From Actinomycetospora lemnae (lineage in GTDB: Bacteria; Actinomycetota; Actinomycetes; Mycobacteriales; Pseudonocardiaceae), in assembly GCF_028737315.1 (NCBI RefSeq), contig NZ_JAQZAO010000002.1:186001-250000 (forward strand): a DNA stretch of 64,000 bases. Direction: 5' to 3'. This document shows positions 63,729 to 64,000 of the stretch, piece after piece. The first letter of the stretch is position 1. Each line of letters opens with the position of its first letter. The translations under genes and the position numbers were made by a program. The notes beneath the pieces are model-generated. The model was not told the DNA's origin. It was given only the letters and a program-made list of their open reading frames with translations, and did no database searches.

Positions 63729-64000
63729 ATGGGTGCCTACCAGACCGTGGCCGTCGGGACGGACGGCTCGGAGTCGTCGTACCGCGCGGTCGACCGGGCG
63801 GCGACGATCGCGGCCGACGCGAAGGCGCTGCTGCTGATCATCTGCGCCTACAAGCCGGCGAAGTCGACCGGCGAGGCCGAGCAGGCGCTCGGCGAGGACG
63901 CGGCGTTCCACGTCGTCGGCTCGACGCCCGCCGAGGAGACGCTGCGCGACGCCCGGGAGCGCGCCGCCGCCAAGGGCCCGGTGGAGATCGACACCGTCGC
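63729..64000 (+). CDS. Universal stress protein (5' part; truncated by the window end)
   Basis: The first 90 residues of a UspA-family protein: TVAVGTDGSESSYRAVDRAA gives the first strand and the conserved Asp, followed by helix and strand with LLLIICAYKPAK. The ATP-binding glycine motif would lie beyond the edge. ATG at 63729 follows AAGGGG. The family is induced by stress and stationary phase. The 68-base gap after lycopene cyclase contains a GGGTTCGTGACCC dyad of unknown meaning. Confidence 0.85.
   Translation, partial: MGAYQTVAVGTDGSESSYRAVDRAATIAADAKALLLIICAYKPAKSTGEAEQALGEDAAFHVVGSTPAEETLRDARERAAAKGPVEIDTV

Overview
The window is very GC-rich chromosomal DNA from an actinomycete, most likely a Pseudonocardia- or Actinomycetospora-like member of the Pseudonocardiales. 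Evidence: mycobacterial-type fabG-inhA and a [2Fe-2S]-type ferrochelatase, the ergothioneine genes egtABCD, DUF397/DUF5753/DUF574 families, frequent GTG and TTG starts, apparently leaderless genes and many 1-4 base stop/start overlaps. About 57 genes cover nearly all of it. No rRNA, tRNA, insertion sequence, prophage or CRISPR array was seen.

Layout. 1-5 kb: DUF4350-DUF4129-glycerophosphodiesterase-like membrane genes (minus strand, running off the left edge), then a glycolipid-binding protein, a TVP38 membrane protein and a lipoprotein. 5-14 kb: CrtU-like flavoenzyme, succinate-semialdehyde dehydrogenase, cytochrome oxidase subunit I, DUF3616, a lipoprotein, a hydrolase and an atypical glutamyl-tRNA synthetase. 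14-35 kb: a block whose gene order, as I remember it, matches the Mycobacterium tuberculosis acn-ripAB-moxR1-DUF58-VWA-fabG1-inhA-hemZ-DUF3097-NfeD-SPFH region (Rv1475c-Rv1488), but with insertions: a lactonase/hydroxyacid-oxoacid transhydrogenase/FmdB operon, a BCCT carrier and an esterase. 35-38 kb: siderophore-interacting protein behind an IdeR/DmdR-like box, class I aldolase, HAD phosphatase. 38-43 kb: a tightly coupled choline-to-betaine operon (aldehyde dehydrogenase, APC permease, choline oxidase). 43-49 kb: a decayed flavin monooxygenase, two methyltransferases, an XRE/DUF5753 regulator with DUF397 and a small cysteine protein, then a three-gene operon of roadblock-like proteins. 49-52 kb: a NarL-type two-component system, a DUF1772-like protein and a cupin. 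52-57 kb: egtABCD. 57-64 kb: ABC exporter behind a MerR-type operator, a small HTH protein, an ABC-F protein, an SDR, a small conserved protein, lycopene cyclase and a truncated universal stress protein.

How the genes fit together. Stress physiology is a theme: glycine betaine from choline plus BCCT uptake, ergothioneine, carotenoids, iron acquisition and a universal stress protein. Cell-envelope genes (InhA/FabG, NlpC/P60 hydrolase, MoxR-DUF58-VWA, SPFH/NfeD) form the conserved core. The lactonase, transhydrogenase and succinate-semialdehyde dehydrogenase could together route a gamma-lactone to succinate.

The best candidates for something undescribed are the three-paralogue roadblock operon next to the DUF5753/DUF397/methyltransferase group, and the lactonase-transhydrogenase-FmdB operon with its own palindromic upstream site. 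Palindromic repeats lie inside the coding sequences of the DUF4350 gene and of egtC. All homology calls are from reading the translated sequence and remembered families; no database was searched.
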